Shown: in pieces, positions 5,570-5,697 of the stretch
Layout: every line of letters begins with the position of its first letter
Numbering within the stretch: position 1 is the stretch's first letter
NCBI GenBank assembly: GCA_902796775.1
Contig: CADBQK010000251.1
Span: 1-5,697 of the forward strand
Direction: 5' to 3'
From: an uncultured Lachnospiraceae bacterium
Lineage (GTDB): Bacteria; Bacillota_A; Clostridia; Lachnospirales; Lachnospiraceae
DNA: 5,697 bases
Translations under genes and position numbers: made by a program
Notes under the pieces: generated by a model
Seen by the model: only the letters and a program-made list of their open reading frames with translations
Databases searched by the model: none
Told to the model about the DNA's origin: nothing

Positions 5570-5697
5570 TTACATAGAAAAGCTACCTAATGATAGCTTT
5601 TCCAAACTATGATACCACTGCATGTCAGCGTGAGTCAAGGAGGTTTTCCCGGTTTCCCCATGTATCCCGATTATCTCCCAGTCAGGAGGAAGATCTG
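5570..5697 (-). CDS. Possible C-terminal fragment of an upstream gene (partial)
   Basis: A frame entering from the right edge stays open for 41 codons to a TAA at 5570-5572. It contains DWEIIGIHGETGKTSL and ADMQWYHSLEKL. The composition is protein-like, but an open stretch of this length arises by chance fairly often, and the opposite strand is open too. I do not recognise the family; the GETGKTS segment does not have the glycine spacing of a Walker A loop. The hairpin at 5577-5602 would overlap its last codons. If real, its stop lies 77 bases upstream of the large gene's start codon. Confidence 0.25.
   Translation of the reverse strand, partial: DLPPDWEIIGIHGETGKTSLTHADMQWYHSLEKLSLGSFSM
5577..5602 (-). 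other. 11-bp hairpin: 5'-end mRNA stem or upstream terminator
   Basis: GAAAAGCTA at 5577-5585 is perfectly complementary to TAGCTTTTC at 5594-5602. In minus-strand RNA the stem extends inward by a U-G and a C-G pair, leaving an AUUA loop. If the candidate promoter is used, this stem is almost the first thing transcribed, a position that protects some mRNAs from decay. Alternatively, because its 3' arm ends in UUUUC, it is a weak terminator for a gene to the right. No separate U-tract follows. Confidence 0.55.
5609..5638 (-). promoter_or_regulatory. Candidate sigma-A promoter for the large protein
   Basis: On the minus strand TTGACT (5633-5638) is followed by an 18-base spacer and TATCAT (5609-5614). 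A start about seven bases further on would be near 5602, giving a leader of about 108 bases. No better promoter pair is visible closer to the start codon. The pair also lies inside a short open frame entering from the right edge, so it could be coincidental. Confidence 0.45.

Noticed and set aside
5562..5576. TATGT/ACATA inverted repeat as an operator
   Set aside because: It is only five base pairs, around a T-run in AT-rich leader DNA, which is expected by chance.
5615..5632. Spacer of the candidate promoter as a MerR-type dyad operator
   Set aside because: The 18-base spacer has only three matching outer pairs (CAC/GTG) and no convincing palindrome, so a MerR-type site cannot be supported.
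5684..5690. AGGAGGA on the plus strand near the right edge, as a ribosome site for a divergent gene
   Set aside because: No start codon falls inside the window, and the bases are equally explained as the complement of CCTCCT in the minus-strand open frame.

Overview
The window looks like chromosomal DNA from a low-to-mid G+C Gram-positive anaerobe, probably a gut or rumen Clostridia (Lachnospiraceae-like) species. The reasons are a strong AAGGAGA ribosome site, cohesin and dockerin modules, a lysine-rich BspA-type leucine-rich-repeat C-terminus, and a short U-tailed intrinsic terminator. The taxonomic call is inference from domain style, not from a marker gene.

Layout: positions 1-303 hold no gene that I can support. 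Positions 304-586 (minus) carry the remains of a small protein gene. Two adjoining frames read as one protein if one base is removed from a six-base homopolymer, and both the secretion signal and the usual C-terminal end appear to be missing. Positions 587-777 are intergenic, with a clear minus-strand terminator (674-705) and a second hairpin (713-734). Positions 778-5493 (minus) are one intact 1571-residue secreted modular protein that fills 83 percent of the window. Positions 5494-5697 are its leader and upstream region: a Shine-Dalgarno site, a candidate promoter, an 11-bp hairpin, and a short open frame running in from the right edge that may be the tail of a neighbouring gene.

The large protein reads, from the N-terminus: signal peptide; NlpC/P60-like cysteine peptidase (candidate Cys90 and His140); two beta-sandwich 'GW' modules; a GBS-Bsp-like repeat; one or two Ig-like modules; cohesin-like domain; complete two-loop dockerin; second cohesin-like domain; three near-identical alanine-rich helical repeats plus a diverged fourth; a charged KAEEA coiled coil; a fifth helical repeat; and a lysine-rich LRR tail. 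It has no LPXTG motif and no C-terminal membrane segment. My working interpretation is a secreted, surface-associated cell-wall enzyme/scaffold that could bind partners, or copies of itself, through cohesin-dockerin contacts.

The most noteworthy points are the cohesin-dockerin-cohesin order in a protein that also carries a putative peptidoglycan hydrolase; the contrast between an old, selection-maintained duplication (dockerin loops) and a recent one (helical repeats); the frameshifted gene remnant; and the possible hairpin at the very 5' end of the transcript.
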